Of a DNA stretch of 64,000 nt, positions 35,636 through 44,495 are shown piece by piece. The stretch is taken from positions 62,001 through 126,000 of the forward strand of contig MKVH01000024.1 in NCBI GenBank assembly GCA_001899175.1, written 5' to 3'. Under the pieces are notes generated by a model. It was not told the origin of the DNA and did not search any database. It worked only from the letters and a program-made list of their open reading frames with translations. This DNA comes from Candidatus Kapaibacterium thiocyanatum (GTDB lineage: Bacteria; Bacteroidota; Ignavibacteria; Kapaibacteriales; Kapaibacteriaceae). Position numbers and translations under genes: made by a program. The stretch's first letter is position 1. Each line of letters opens with the position of its first letter.

Positions 35636-37162
35636 TTATATCGATACCTGGTATTTCGACTGCGCCGCCGTTGCCAGACTTCTGAGCCAGTGTTCGGTAC
35701 CGGCCGTCTCGACCACGTCGGCGATATCAGTCGACGCAGGGTAGTTGGACAGGGCATTCAGCGCCTCCTGTACCAGGGCTTTCCTCCGCTTGGGAGGAGC
35801 CTGACCGACTCTCGAGAAATAGGACAACATGATGTCCGTACGCCTGCTGGCGAAACCCGATTTCTTCAGGAACCGCTTCGCCGTCCGCACGGCATTGGTC
35901 AGGTAGTCCCAGTCCTGCCGCTCCACGGCCTGCTGCATCTGCTGGATGCGGACGGCGGCATGGATGTCGACGCGTACGTCTTCGGGAACGCGGCTGAACA
36001 GGCGCATGGCCGCATCGGCCTCCCTGATCCTTCCCACGGGCCTGCACAGTTGGGCGATCGTGAAGGTCGATGTCGCCTGGTAGTGCGCCGGAATGGAGTC
36101 CCACAGATCGTTGAGCTGGTGCAGGATGAAGGGGAGGCGATCGAGGATGCGCTCCATGTTTCCGGTCACTCCGGCATACCGCAGTTCGACCGTAAGGGCG
36201 CGGTAGAATTTCTTGACGCTGATGTTCCTGGTCAGTGCAGTCGTTCCAGCGTCCCCCCATAGCTCGTCGATGTGGGCCAGGTATTCGTCGTACCGCTTCG
36301 TCGCGACACAGGTCGTGAGGTAGGCGAGTTGCGCCACCATGAGATAGTTCGGATGGCCGGTGGCGAGTCCGGGAGTGGCGTGGATGAAGTCTATCAGATT
36401 CCGCGCGTGGACGTAGGCCTGTTCGTTGTCGTCGTGATACAGCGACTCGTAGCCGTACTGCATGAGGTGGAAGTTGCAGCGGGCGAGGGGAGATGTGGCA
36501 TGGGCTTCGTCCTTGATCTCTTCGAGATCCGGGAAGGCGTCCAGCCATTTGCGGGCGTCAGGGTCGTTCGACGACGAAAGCCGGTGGAGTTGCAATTGCA
36601 GCATGTTCCCGATGCTTTCATAGGCGATGGTATTCAGGAGGTGGGCTGCGATGCGCTCCTGTTCGCTGGACAGGACGTCCCGCCCGTTCTCCTCCTGTAC
36701 CATGCCCCTGACCAGATACCAGTAGTTCTTCTCCCAGGAGATGATCTTGAGCCAGAAGGCGTATTCGAAATGGCGTTCCGCAAGGTCCTTGGCCTTCACG
36801 ATCCGTTTGTAGGCGAGATCGTAGAGCGCTTTCTCCCACAGGAAGTCGGCATCGACCAGGAGCTCGACGATCTGCCGTTCCGCCGACTTCGCGGCATGAT
36901 AGGCCCGCATCGCCTCCAGGATCTGCTGGAAGAGGTAGTTCTTGACGGAGGGCAGTCGTTTCACCATCGGCGAGTCGCTGAGGGATTCCTTCAGCCGCCG
37001 TTCGTCGTACTCGTCCATGGCATCGACTGCGTCGAACAGGCGCAGATAATCGTTGCCGTCGCCGAGGACGTGGCGGGAGCAATACTTCTTGACGTAGCCT
37101 TTCTCCGTGCGGTGCAACGACGTGATCAGGCGATGCAATGAGTCCGAAGCATTCGAGGGCAT
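35636..37162 (-). CDS. Hypothetical helical protein, 508 aa
   Basis: I do not recognise a named family. The product is cytoplasmic (no leader, no membrane span) and almost wholly alpha-helical, with regular aromatic and leucine spacing such as YHAAKSAERQIVELL and AKDLAERHFEYAFWLK, reminiscent of TPR-like solenoids but without clean TPR consensus. The N terminus (LHRLITSLHRTEKGYVKKYC) is basic. The frame is open to 37759, but that extension would run into the divergent T9SS gene; the ATG at 37162 fits and a near-match -7 box (CATTTTTG, minus strand, 37200-37207) lies just upstream. It is divergent from the tandem T9SS pair. A scaffold or adaptor role is possible, unproven. Confidence 0.72.
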   Translation of the reverse strand: MPSNASDSLHRLITSLHRTEKGYVKKYCSRHVLGDGNDYLRLFDAVDAMDEYDERRLKESLSDSPMVKRLPSVKNYLFQQILEAMRAYHAAKSAERQIVELLVDADFLWEKALYDLAYKRIVKAKDLAERHFEYAFWLKIISWEKNYWYLVRGMVQEENGRDVLSSEQERIAAHLLNTIAYESIGNMLQLQLHRLSSSNDPDARKWLDAFPDLEEIKDEAHATSPLARCNFHLMQYGYESLYHDDNEQAYVHARNLIDFIHATPGLATGHPNYLMVAQLAYLTTCVATKRYDEYLAHIDELWGDAGTTALTRNISVKKFYRALTVELRYAGVTGNMERILDRLPFILHQLNDLWDSIPAHYQATSTFTIAQLCRPVGRIREADAAMRLFSRVPEDVRVDIHAAVRIQQMQQAVERQDWDYLTNAVRTAKRFLKKSGFASRRTDIMLSYFSRVGQAPPKRRKALVQEALNALSNYPASTDIADVVETAGTEHWLRSLATAAQSKYQVSI

Positions 37163-37286
37163 GTGGCTGAGGGGGTCCGTTCGACTTGGAAGAATACTGC
37201 AAAAATGGTGTGAACCTATCGATTCCGAGCACGTCCTTGCATTTGAATCCACACAATGCCATTCCTTCGGAATACGAACGATCATC

Positions 37287-39875
37287 ATGAACACGAAACA
37301 GGAACTCCTCTCGCAACTCGTAGGAGCAGGTCTGGGGCAGTACAGGACCGCGTTATGGTCGGCCACCCTGGCGCTCGCTCTTCTCCTCGTCGGAACCTCC
37401 GCCCGGGCCCAGGGCGGCTGGCAGCCCGTCGACATGCATACGACGCAGACGCTGCGCGACGCGGCCTTCGCCGATTCCCTGCACGGCTGGGCCGTGGGTG
37501 AACACGGTACGCTGACGTCGACGACGGACGGCGGGGCGGTATGGTCGCCCCTGGTTTCCAATGCCCGCGAACACCTGCGGGGCGTGGCCGTTTCTCCATC
37601 GGGAACGGTGGTGGTCGTAGGTGAGGGCGGAAGACTTCTGCGCTCGGAGGATGGAATACAGTTCACCTCGGCCGTTCTCGATTCGGAGTGGAATCTCGTC
37701 TCCGTCGTCTTCTCGTCGGATACGGAAGCGACCATCGTGGGAACGATGTCCGAATCCATGCGGGGGCTGATCCTTCATAGCGTGGATGCCGGACGTACAT
37801 GGGCGACCGTGGGCAATCCGGTCGAAGGCGTCCCTCATAACTACGCAGCCATACACTTCCACGACCCGTTGCGCGGCGCCATCGCCGGAACGACGTGGCA
37901 AAGCGTCTCCGAACACCATGCCCTCGTGCTGACGACCACCGATGGTGGGCGGACCTGGCAGCATCGATATACGTCTGCGGAACGGTTCGAAGCGAATGCG
38001 ATAGCCCGAACGACATCGGACGCTATCCTCGTTCTCGGTACCGTGGATCCCGATGATGCGGCCGGCTTCTTCGCGTCGGACGACGGCGGTGAGCAATGGC
38101 GTTTCGAAGCCAACGAACATCTGCGGGACGTGCGCGACCTCGTCTTCCTCGGAACCACGAACGGCGTGGCCGTAGGAGTGGTGACGGACGTCATCGGTCA
38201 GGAAGTCCGCAAGATGCCGAGCGCCATCTATACGTGGAATGGTGGCATGGCGTGGGGACGCGAGACGATCTCGCCCATGAAGTTCGCTCCTTCCACCGTG
38301 GCCGTTGCGGGTACCACACGTGTCCTCGCTGCAGGCGTCGAGGGTGAGGGGGCGCATGTGGCGTATCAGTGCCCTGCAACGTCGATTGTCCGCGATCTGC
38401 CCGATTCGGCGACGATGCCGTACGGAGCGACGATGGCCCTGTCCGTCGAAAGCGAGCGGGAATCCGATCGCTTCCTCTGGTATCACAACGACGTCGCCAT
38501 TCCCGGTGCCGTACACAGGATCTATCCCATCATCGGTGCGGAGATCAAGGATTCGGGGATGTATCGCGTCGACGTGATCTCGGACTGCAATACCGTCAGG
38601 AGTAACGTGTGTACGCTTGCCGTGACGCTTCCGTCCCGTCTGGTGGCGATGGCGAAGCATCTCGAATGCGGTGCCACGCAACGGGGTGAAACGCGCGATA
38701 CGGTCTTCACGGGTGCCTTCCTGAATGGTGGTCAAACATCCGTCCGTATCGTCGATGTACGGATCGCCGGTGAATCGTCCTTCTTCTCCATCGTCGGTAA
38801 TCACGCCAACACTCTCGTCGCTCCCGGGGCTTCCGTCGATGTGCATGTCCGGTATCGTCCGGAGGAAGTCGGAACGCACTGGGCCGCACTGCAGTTGTTG
38901 ACGGAAGGTGCGGACAATCCCGTCGTCCATGTCAGTGGTAGTGCCGGTGCGGAACGACAAGGTCTGCCCGTGCTGTATTCCAGACGCATGGTCGATTTCG
39001 GTGTGGTCGACATGGGGCAGACAAAGGATACGGTGTTGCCGGATCTTATCGTGAACGACTTCGCCGAACCGATGACCATCGACACGATGTATCTGAGCGG
39101 TGACGATATCTTCAGCTTCAGCCTCGAAGGCTACGATGGTCTGCCCATCCCGCTGGAGTCCGGTGCCGGTCGTGGTGTCGGTCTCTCCTTCTCTCCGTCC
39201 ATTCCGAGAACCTATCATGCCGTGCTCGTCATCGGACAGGGCGGTGTCGAACGACGTCTGCCGATCGTCGGCGTATCGCGTCCGACGTGGTATACGGACG
39301 TCGTGGACTACGGCCGTGTCGGCGTGGGAATAAGCAGGGATACGACGCTCTATTTCGAACACGTACTCGACGATGAACTGATATGCCGGGCCATCGATCT
39401 TCAGGACGGCGATTTCTCCCTCCAGGAGGTCAATCCGCGTCTCCCTGCCACCGTCGGTGCCGACGGTCTTCTGGAAGTCGTCGTGCGGTACAGGCCTACC
39501 AAGCCAGGAGCAGGTCTTACGGGACTTCGTCTCTCATGGGAATCTCCGGAAGGTGTCGTCGTGCAGACGGAGCGCAGGCTTCTCACCGGCCGCACACCTA
39601 TCGTGGCGACCGTCGAGGAGGCCCCTGCCGGCAGGCTCCAGCTGCGGCCCATTCCCGCCGATGACCGACTGTGGATCGATGCGCCCGGGCCTGGCGGTCG
39701 CGTACGCATCTCCATCACCGATATGTTCGGACGCACGGTGCGGACGCTCGACGTCGACGCAGGCATGGACGGTATCCATGCCGCCATCGATATAGAGGAT
39801 GTTCCCTCAGGAGCCTATACGGTCTCACTCGTGTCGGACGGCAAGCGCAGTACATCACGTATGGTCAAGAGGTAG
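37287..39875 (+). CDS. Asp-box propeller / Ig-like / T9SS surface protein, copy 1
   Basis: An 862-residue secreted protein. A long signal-like leader ends near residue 43 (TSARAQ). Repeats with Asp-box motifs (SVDAGRTW, TTDGGRTW, SDDGGEQW and similar) over about 45-350 resemble the Ycf48/BNR propeller. An Ig-like domain follows (FLWYHND...DSGMYRVDV, about 380-450), then two or three beta-sandwich repeats of the ASH/choice-of-anchor type (DFGVVDMGQTKDTVLP near 570). The T9SS domain ends RMVKR. It stands 2 nt upstream of a close architectural paralogue and is probably co-transcribed with it. A near-match -7 box (TGCATTTG) is at 37238-37245. Function unknown; the domains suggest cell-surface binding. 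Confidence 0.8.
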   Translation: MNTKQELLSQLVGAGLGQYRTALWSATLALALLLVGTSARAQGGWQPVDMHTTQTLRDAAFADSLHGWAVGEHGTLTSTTDGGAVWSPLVSNAREHLRGVAVSPSGTVVVVGEGGRLLRSEDGIQFTSAVLDSEWNLVSVVFSSDTEATIVGTMSESMRGLILHSVDAGRTWATVGNPVEGVPHNYAAIHFHDPLRGAIAGTTWQSVSEHHALVLTTTDGGRTWQHRYTSAERFEANAIARTTSDAILVLGTVDPDDAAGFFASDDGGEQWRFEANEHLRDVRDLVFLGTTNGVAVGVVTDVIGQEVRKMPSAIYTWNGGMAWGRETISPMKFAPSTVAVAGTTRVLAAGVEGEGAHVAYQCPATSIVRDLPDSATMPYGATMALSVESERESDRFLWYHNDVAIPGAVHRIYPIIGAEIKDSGMYRVDVISDCNTVRSNVCTLAVTLPSRLVAMAKHLECGATQRGETRDTVFTGAFLNGGQTSVRIVDVRIAGESSFFSIVGNHANTLVAPGASVDVHVRYRPEEVGTHWAALQLLTEGADNPVVHVSGSAGAERQGLPVLYSRRMVDFGVVDMGQTKDTVLPDLIVNDFAEPMTIDTMYLSGDDIFSFSLEGYDGLPIPLESGAGRGVGLSFSPSIPRTYHAVLVIGQGGVERRLPIVGVSRPTWYTDVVDYGRVGVGISRDTTLYFEHVLDDELICRAIDLQDGDFSLQEVNPRLPATVGADGLLEVVVRYRPTKPGAGLTGLRLSWESPEGVVVQTERRLLTGRTPIVATVEEAPAGRLQLRPIPADDRLWIDAPGPGGRVRISITDMFGRTVRTLDVDAGMDGIHAAIDIEDVPSGAYTVSLVSDGKRSTSRMVKR

Positions 39876-39877
39876 TC

Positions 39878-42421
39878 ATGAAGCGTCTGCTGGCGATTCT
39901 GGTTCTGCTCGCATCGTTCGCCTGCATACCCGTGCAGGCACAATGGAAGGTCGTCGTCGAAGGAGGGAGCTTCGCCCTGGTCGACGTTTCGTTCGCTGGC
40001 GAAACGGCCGGATATGCCGTCGGCGTCTACGGTACCGTCCGGAGGAGCGTGGACGGCGGGAAGACATGGTCCGAGCGGCTGACCGTTCCGACGACGGATG
40101 ACTTCAGGGCCGTGCAGGCAGTGAGTCCCGACATCGCAGTCGCAGTCACGCGTGATGGCGATATCTGGCGCACGACGAACGGTGGTGCTTCGTGGCGGGC
40201 CATTCCGAGCGGCCATCCGGAGTCGTTCATGGCGATGGAAATGGACATCAGTCCGTCGGGCGTCGGGCTCATCGTCGGCATGACGGCAGACTGGAACGAC
40301 GGTGTGATCCTGCGCACGACGGATGCGGGACTGACGTGGACCGAAGTGGTGGATCCGTTGCGTGGGCAGCGCGCGCATCTGTATCGTGGTGCCGATATGT
40401 TCGATGCCGGCCATGGTTGTATCGTGGGCAGTGTCGTGCTGGCCAGCGGCGTCGACGTCCATCTCGTATGCACCACGGACGACGGTGGTGCCACATGGAC
40501 GGTTGCCTATGAAGGACCGCGTGAACGGCCTGGCTTCCTGACCTCCGTCATCATGACGTCGAAGAGCGACATCGTGGCCGGTGGGGAATCGCTGCTGTCC
40601 ATTCCGCCGCCGTTGCTGCGGTCGACGGATGGCGGCCGGACCTTCGTCGTGCTGGGGCATCAGGCGGGAACGTTCGTCGATGCGGCCATGGGGCCGAGTG
40701 GCGAAATCGCTCTCGCGGGCAACAAGGTGATGGAAGAAGGCCATATCGCCTTCGGGAGGCATACGTTCCTGACGAGCAAGGACCGTGGTGCGACGTGGTC
40801 GCCTGCGACGAGCACGCTGCCGAATCTCCAGGCGGTCGCCCTGGATTTCGCGGGTTCCGCCATCGTCGTCGTGGGTGCCGATGGAATGATCGTCCGTCGG
40901 ACGGAGGGATGCATCGCTCCCGTCGTCACGACGGATCTTCCAGGTACGAGGAAGGGAGCCATCGGCAGCCGTATCGAACTCGGGGTCGCGGCAACGGGTG
41001 CTACGTCGTTCCAGTGGCGGAAGGATCTCGTTCCTATCTACGATGCGACGAAACCACACTACGTCATCGAGAACGCACGGCGTTCGGATTCGGGACAGTA
41101 CGATGTAGTGATCGGGAATGGATGTTCGGACGTCCAGACGGTAATGTGCATGCTGACGGTGGAGCCGGATAGAGGATTGTTGCGTCTTGCCCGGCGCGTC
41201 GTCGACATCGGTGTCGTGAATATCGGGCAGGCGCTCGATCGAACGCTGGGCGGCATTCTCGAGAATGAAGGGGTATCCGCCCTTACGGTGCGTAACATCG
41301 CCGTTGAAGGTCCCGATGCCGCGGGCCTCGCCGTCGTCACTCCCGATGGATCGTTCCGGATCGAAGCCGGTGCGGCTTCGGATGTGGAGTTCCGTGCCAC
41401 TGCGACGCACGCCGGTATCCATCGTGCGCATTGCGTCATCGCGAACGACGGTCCGATCGTGGACACGATCACGGTAACATGGTGTGGAACGAGCGGAGCC
41501 AGTGGTCTGCAGTCGCGTGTCGGTCATGTGTTCTTCGGTGCGATCCCTGCTGGCCGTACGCGCGATACGGTGCTGCCAGGACAGTTGTACAACGGAACGG
41601 ACCGGCGTGTTATGATCACCTCCGTGGACTTCGTCGGGGACGACTACGATCAGTTCGCCTTGTCGGAAACGCTGGAACTGCCCATCGTGCTGGGGCCCGG
41701 TATGTCGCGGGATCTTCTGTTCCGATATGATCCCCGTCGTGGGGGAGCGCACAATGCATGGCTCGTCGTTACTACGTCTGCAGGCGTCGAACGCCTGCAC
41801 GTCGGTGGTATATGTCCCATAGGATCTACCGGGGTGCCGTTCGGGACGGTGGCTGTTGGGGGGTCGGCGGAGATGGTGCTGACTTTCAAGCATAACGTCA
41901 ACATGGAGATGACGGTGAATGGCATCGAGGGTGTGGTTGCGCCTTTCACCATCGTCGATGTCGTACCTCGCCTGCCGGCAGTCGTTCAGGCTGATGAGCG
42001 GATCGAAGTTCGGATCCGCTTCACTCCGGAACAGGAAGGGACGCATGCGAGCGCCTTGCGCCTCTCCTTCGTCCTGCCCGATGGCGATGTCTACAGTACG
42101 TCGAAGCGGACGCTCTACGGCGATGCCGTACGCGTCACGACGGTGGAAGAAGGACGGCCTCATCCCGGAGGAAATACGCTCGCCGATGTCCATCCCAATC
42201 CCGCATCCGATATCCTTCGCATCGCCGACGCTTCCATCGTGGATGCGACGTCATTGACCATCATCGATATCCTCGGACGTATCGTCGTCGACCGTCCGAT
42301 CGTACGTGGTGCAGGCGTGCTCGACGAAACGGTGTCCGTGCAGGCGCTTCCGCCAGGCCTTTACACCGTCATGGTATCCGCTGCCGGCCGCACGGCAGCA
42401 CGAAGCTTCGTGAAGCGATAA
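39878..42421 (+). CDS. Asp-box propeller / Ig-like / T9SS surface protein, copy 2
   Basis: An 847-residue paralogue of the preceding gene with the same order of modules. A clear signal peptide (KRLLAILVLLASFACIPVQA) is followed by six visible Asp-boxes (SVDGGKTW, TTNGGASW, TTDAGLTW, TTDDGGATW, STDGGRTF, SKDRGATW). An Ig-like domain (FQWRKD...DSGQYDVV) and ASH-like repeats (DIGVVNIGQALDRTL, then VFFGAIPAGRTRDTVLPG) precede the T9SS domain (HPNPAS to SFVKR). The start at 39878 is 2 nt after the stop of copy 1, so translation is likely coupled. The open frame back to 39671 overlaps copy 1. The two products have diverged well beyond recent duplication. No enzyme motif is seen. Confidence 0.8.
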   Translation: MKRLLAILVLLASFACIPVQAQWKVVVEGGSFALVDVSFAGETAGYAVGVYGTVRRSVDGGKTWSERLTVPTTDDFRAVQAVSPDIAVAVTRDGDIWRTTNGGASWRAIPSGHPESFMAMEMDISPSGVGLIVGMTADWNDGVILRTTDAGLTWTEVVDPLRGQRAHLYRGADMFDAGHGCIVGSVVLASGVDVHLVCTTDDGGATWTVAYEGPRERPGFLTSVIMTSKSDIVAGGESLLSIPPPLLRSTDGGRTFVVLGHQAGTFVDAAMGPSGEIALAGNKVMEEGHIAFGRHTFLTSKDRGATWSPATSTLPNLQAVALDFAGSAIVVVGADGMIVRRTEGCIAPVVTTDLPGTRKGAIGSRIELGVAATGATSFQWRKDLVPIYDATKPHYVIENARRSDSGQYDVVIGNGCSDVQTVMCMLTVEPDRGLLRLARRVVDIGVVNIGQALDRTLGGILENEGVSALTVRNIAVEGPDAAGLAVVTPDGSFRIEAGAASDVEFRATATHAGIHRAHCVIANDGPIVDTITVTWCGTSGASGLQSRVGHVFFGAIPAGRTRDTVLPGQLYNGTDRRVMITSVDFVGDDYDQFALSETLELPIVLGPGMSRDLLFRYDPRRGGAHNAWLVVTTSAGVERLHVGGICPIGSTGVPFGTVAVGGSAEMVLTFKHNVNMEMTVNGIEGVVAPFTIVDVVPRLPAVVQADERIEVRIRFTPEQEGTHASALRLSFVLPDGDVYSTSKRTLYGDAVRVTTVEEGRPHPGGNTLADVHPNPASDILRIADASIVDATSLTIIDILGRIVVDRPIVRGAGVLDETVSVQALPPGLYTVMVSAAGRTAARSFVKR

Positions 42422-42432
42422 ACGAAGAAGTC

Positions 42433-43674
42433 CTACCTGTCATAGACGGGCACGATGATGGTTGCCGTCGTGCCCGATCCTTCCACACTGCTGATCTGCA
42501 ACTCGCCGCCGAATAGCGTGATGAGCCTGTCCGCGAGCGGTATGCCGATTCCGTATCCCCTGATCGGACGCACACTGGCCGCTCGGAAGAATGGTTCCGT
42601 CAGACGCATGAGATCCTCGGGAGCGATGCCCAGGCCCTTGTCGCGCACGATCAGCCGCACGGTATGGCTGTCGGACTGCAGCGTGATCTCCACGATTTCA
42701 TTTCCCGAATACTTCAGCGCGTTGTCGATGATGTTCGTGATGACCACCCTCATCATCATCGGATGCGCCATGACCGTGACGGAGTGCGCATCGTTCGGTA
42801 CGTCGAATTCCACACGCATGCGCCGCGCCTCGTGATGTCGTTGCATCATGGCCAGGACGTCGAACAGGATGTCGTCCATACGTACCGGCTCGCGCTGGAT
42901 GCTGTCGGGTTTGGCGTTGGCCTGCGACAGCATGAGCATGCCGTTGACGATGTCGTTCAGACGCTCGGCGTCCATGAGGACGGATCGAAGCGTTTCGCGA
43001 TACTCCTCATCCGTACGTTCACGGGAAAGCCGTACCTGCAACTCGCCGATCATCGTCGTCAGTGGCGTGCGCAACTCGTGCGAAGCGTTGGCGAGGAACA
43101 GGCGTTCACGGGCGATGCTCTGCTCCCACGGCTGCATGGCGCCCTTGGCGAACCAGGAACCCGCGAGGGCGAGTACGACGAGGCCCATCGAATACCCACC
43201 TGCCATCAGCAGCAGTAGCGTCGACAGTTTTTCGTTGCCTGCGCGGTCGACCGCCGATACCACGACGATGAAGTTGCCGCCTGCGTCGTGATAGTATTCC
43301 GCCACGAGTTGCCGTTCACCGTATTGACGCTGGATGACGCCGTGCTGGCGAGCCTCTGCCTGGAGCTCTTCCGACGTATTCAACGCGCCATGCTGGTCCA
43401 CGACCTGTTTCCGGCCGTTGTCGCGAAGGACGGCTGCGGATTCGTCGGTGAGGTCTTCGTGATAGCGTTGGTTGAAGTCGAGCAGTTTCGCTCTCGACAA
43501 TGTATCGTGCTCGAGGAAGACCGTCGCGACGGACGTCGTGCGTTCGCGCAGCCGGCCGTAGAAGTCGTGACGCGTGGACTGTGCCGTGAGCACGTAGATC
43601 AGGACCAGGACGCCTGCGAGGATGACGGCCGTGATGGCCGTGAACGTCGCTGTGAGTCGTACGCGGATCGTCAC
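42433..43674 (-). CDS. Two-component sensor histidine kinase
   Basis: A 413-residue membrane kinase. One membrane helix (about 8-30), a periplasmic sensor of about 120 residues with no named fold, and a second helix (about 153-175) lead through a short linker with no clear HAMP. The H-box follows, with phospho-acceptor H199 (NASHELRTPL). The N-box (NIIDNALKYS), G1 (DKGLGIA) and G2 (GYGIGIPLA) follow in normal order. It overlaps the response-regulator stop by 4 nt (ATGA), so the pair is co-translated. It is convergent with the T9SS pair, with 11 bp between the stops. The signal it senses is unknown; the partner resembles metal-responsive regulators. Confidence 0.93.
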   Translation of the reverse strand: MTIRVRLTATFTAITAVILAGVLVLIYVLTAQSTRHDFYGRLRERTTSVATVFLEHDTLSRAKLLDFNQRYHEDLTDESAAVLRDNGRKQVVDQHGALNTSEELQAEARQHGVIQRQYGERQLVAEYYHDAGGNFIVVVSAVDRAGNEKLSTLLLLMAGGYSMGLVVLALAGSWFAKGAMQPWEQSIARERLFLANASHELRTPLTTMIGELQVRLSRERTDEEYRETLRSVLMDAERLNDIVNGMLMLSQANAKPDSIQREPVRMDDILFDVLAMMQRHHEARRMRVEFDVPNDAHSVTVMAHPMMMRVVITNIIDNALKYSGNEIVEITLQSDSHTVRLIVRDKGLGIAPEDLMRLTEPFFRAASVRPIRGYGIGIPLADRLITLFGGELQISSVEGSGTTATIIVPVYDR

Positions 43675-44351
43675 GGCTGCTCCTTCGTTTCCTTCAGGAC
43701 GTAGCCGGTGCCGAAGACCGTATGGATCAGTCGGGGCGAGAACGGCTTGTCCACCTTGTTGCGCAGATAGTTCACGTAGACGTCGATGACGTTCGTGCCG
43801 GTATCGAAGGTGATGCCCCAGACGCGTTCCGCGAGTTCGGAGCGGCTGCGGGTGGCGCCCGGTTCGCGGATGAGCTCGACGAGCAGGCCGTATTCCCGCG
43901 GCGTGAGGGCGATGTCCTTGCCGCCGCGCGACACCGTGCGTTTGCCGGCATCCACGACGAGGTCCGCGACCTGATATATCTGCTGCGATGCGGGCTGGGA
44001 GCGTCTGGCGAGGGCCCGGAGGCGAGCTACCAGCTCTTCGAACTGGAAGGGTTTGACGAGATAGTCGTCGGCTCCCGATTCCAGGCCGGTCACCTTGTCG
44101 TCGGTCGTTCCCAGGGCCGTCAGCATCAGGATCGGTACGGTCGAGAAGGTGCGGATCTCGCGGCAGACGTCCAGGCCGTGCAGGCCAGGCAGGAGGAGAT
44201 CCAGGACGATCACCTCCGGGTGCAGGTCGCGTGCTGCCTGGCAGCCCAGGGGACCATCCGTGGCCACGTGCGTCGTCCAGCCGTGTTCCTCCAGGCCCTG
44301 GCTGATGAAGGCCGCCAGTTTCGGTTCGTCTTCGATGATGAGGACTGTCAT
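43671..44351 (-). CDS. OmpR/PhoB-family response regulator
   Basis: A 226-residue DNA-binding regulator: receiver domain (about 1-115) with the EDE acidic pocket, phospho-acceptor D51 (VIVLDLLLPGLHG) and a conserved K in LVKPFQ, then a winged-helix output domain (about 130-220). The output part (FDTGTNVIDVYVNYLRNKVD, then IHTVFGTGYVL) resembles CusR/CopR-type metal-response regulators. No metal efflux genes lie nearby, so this resemblance is only a hint. It is upstream of, and overlaps, its cognate kinase gene. The 144-nt gap to the DinD-like gene holds a hairpin (GACGGA/TCCGTC, 44417-44433) that could be an operator. Confidence 0.94.
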   Translation of the reverse strand: MTVLIIEDEPKLAAFISQGLEEHGWTTHVATDGPLGCQAARDLHPEVIVLDLLLPGLHGLDVCREIRTFSTVPILMLTALGTTDDKVTGLESGADDYLVKPFQFEELVARLRALARRSQPASQQIYQVADLVVDAGKRTVSRGGKDIALTPREYGLLVELIREPGATRSRSELAERVWGITFDTGTNVIDVYVNYLRNKVDKPFSPRLIHTVFGTGYVLKETKEQP

Positions 44352-44495
44352 GCTGCGAACATCAGCAATTCGGCGGACGTGGGTGGGGTAGGGTAGTGCC
44401 AGGGGCTGTAGTCGTTGACGGATATGGTCCGTCGGTAAATTCCCTCAACTTCGATACCCTGTCAAATAGTGGATAGTTCGCCATATTCGTAACCT

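Noticed and set aside
44417-44433. Hairpin GACGGA/TCCGTC as a riboswitch or small RNA
   Set aside because: Too short and isolated; noted only as a possible operator.
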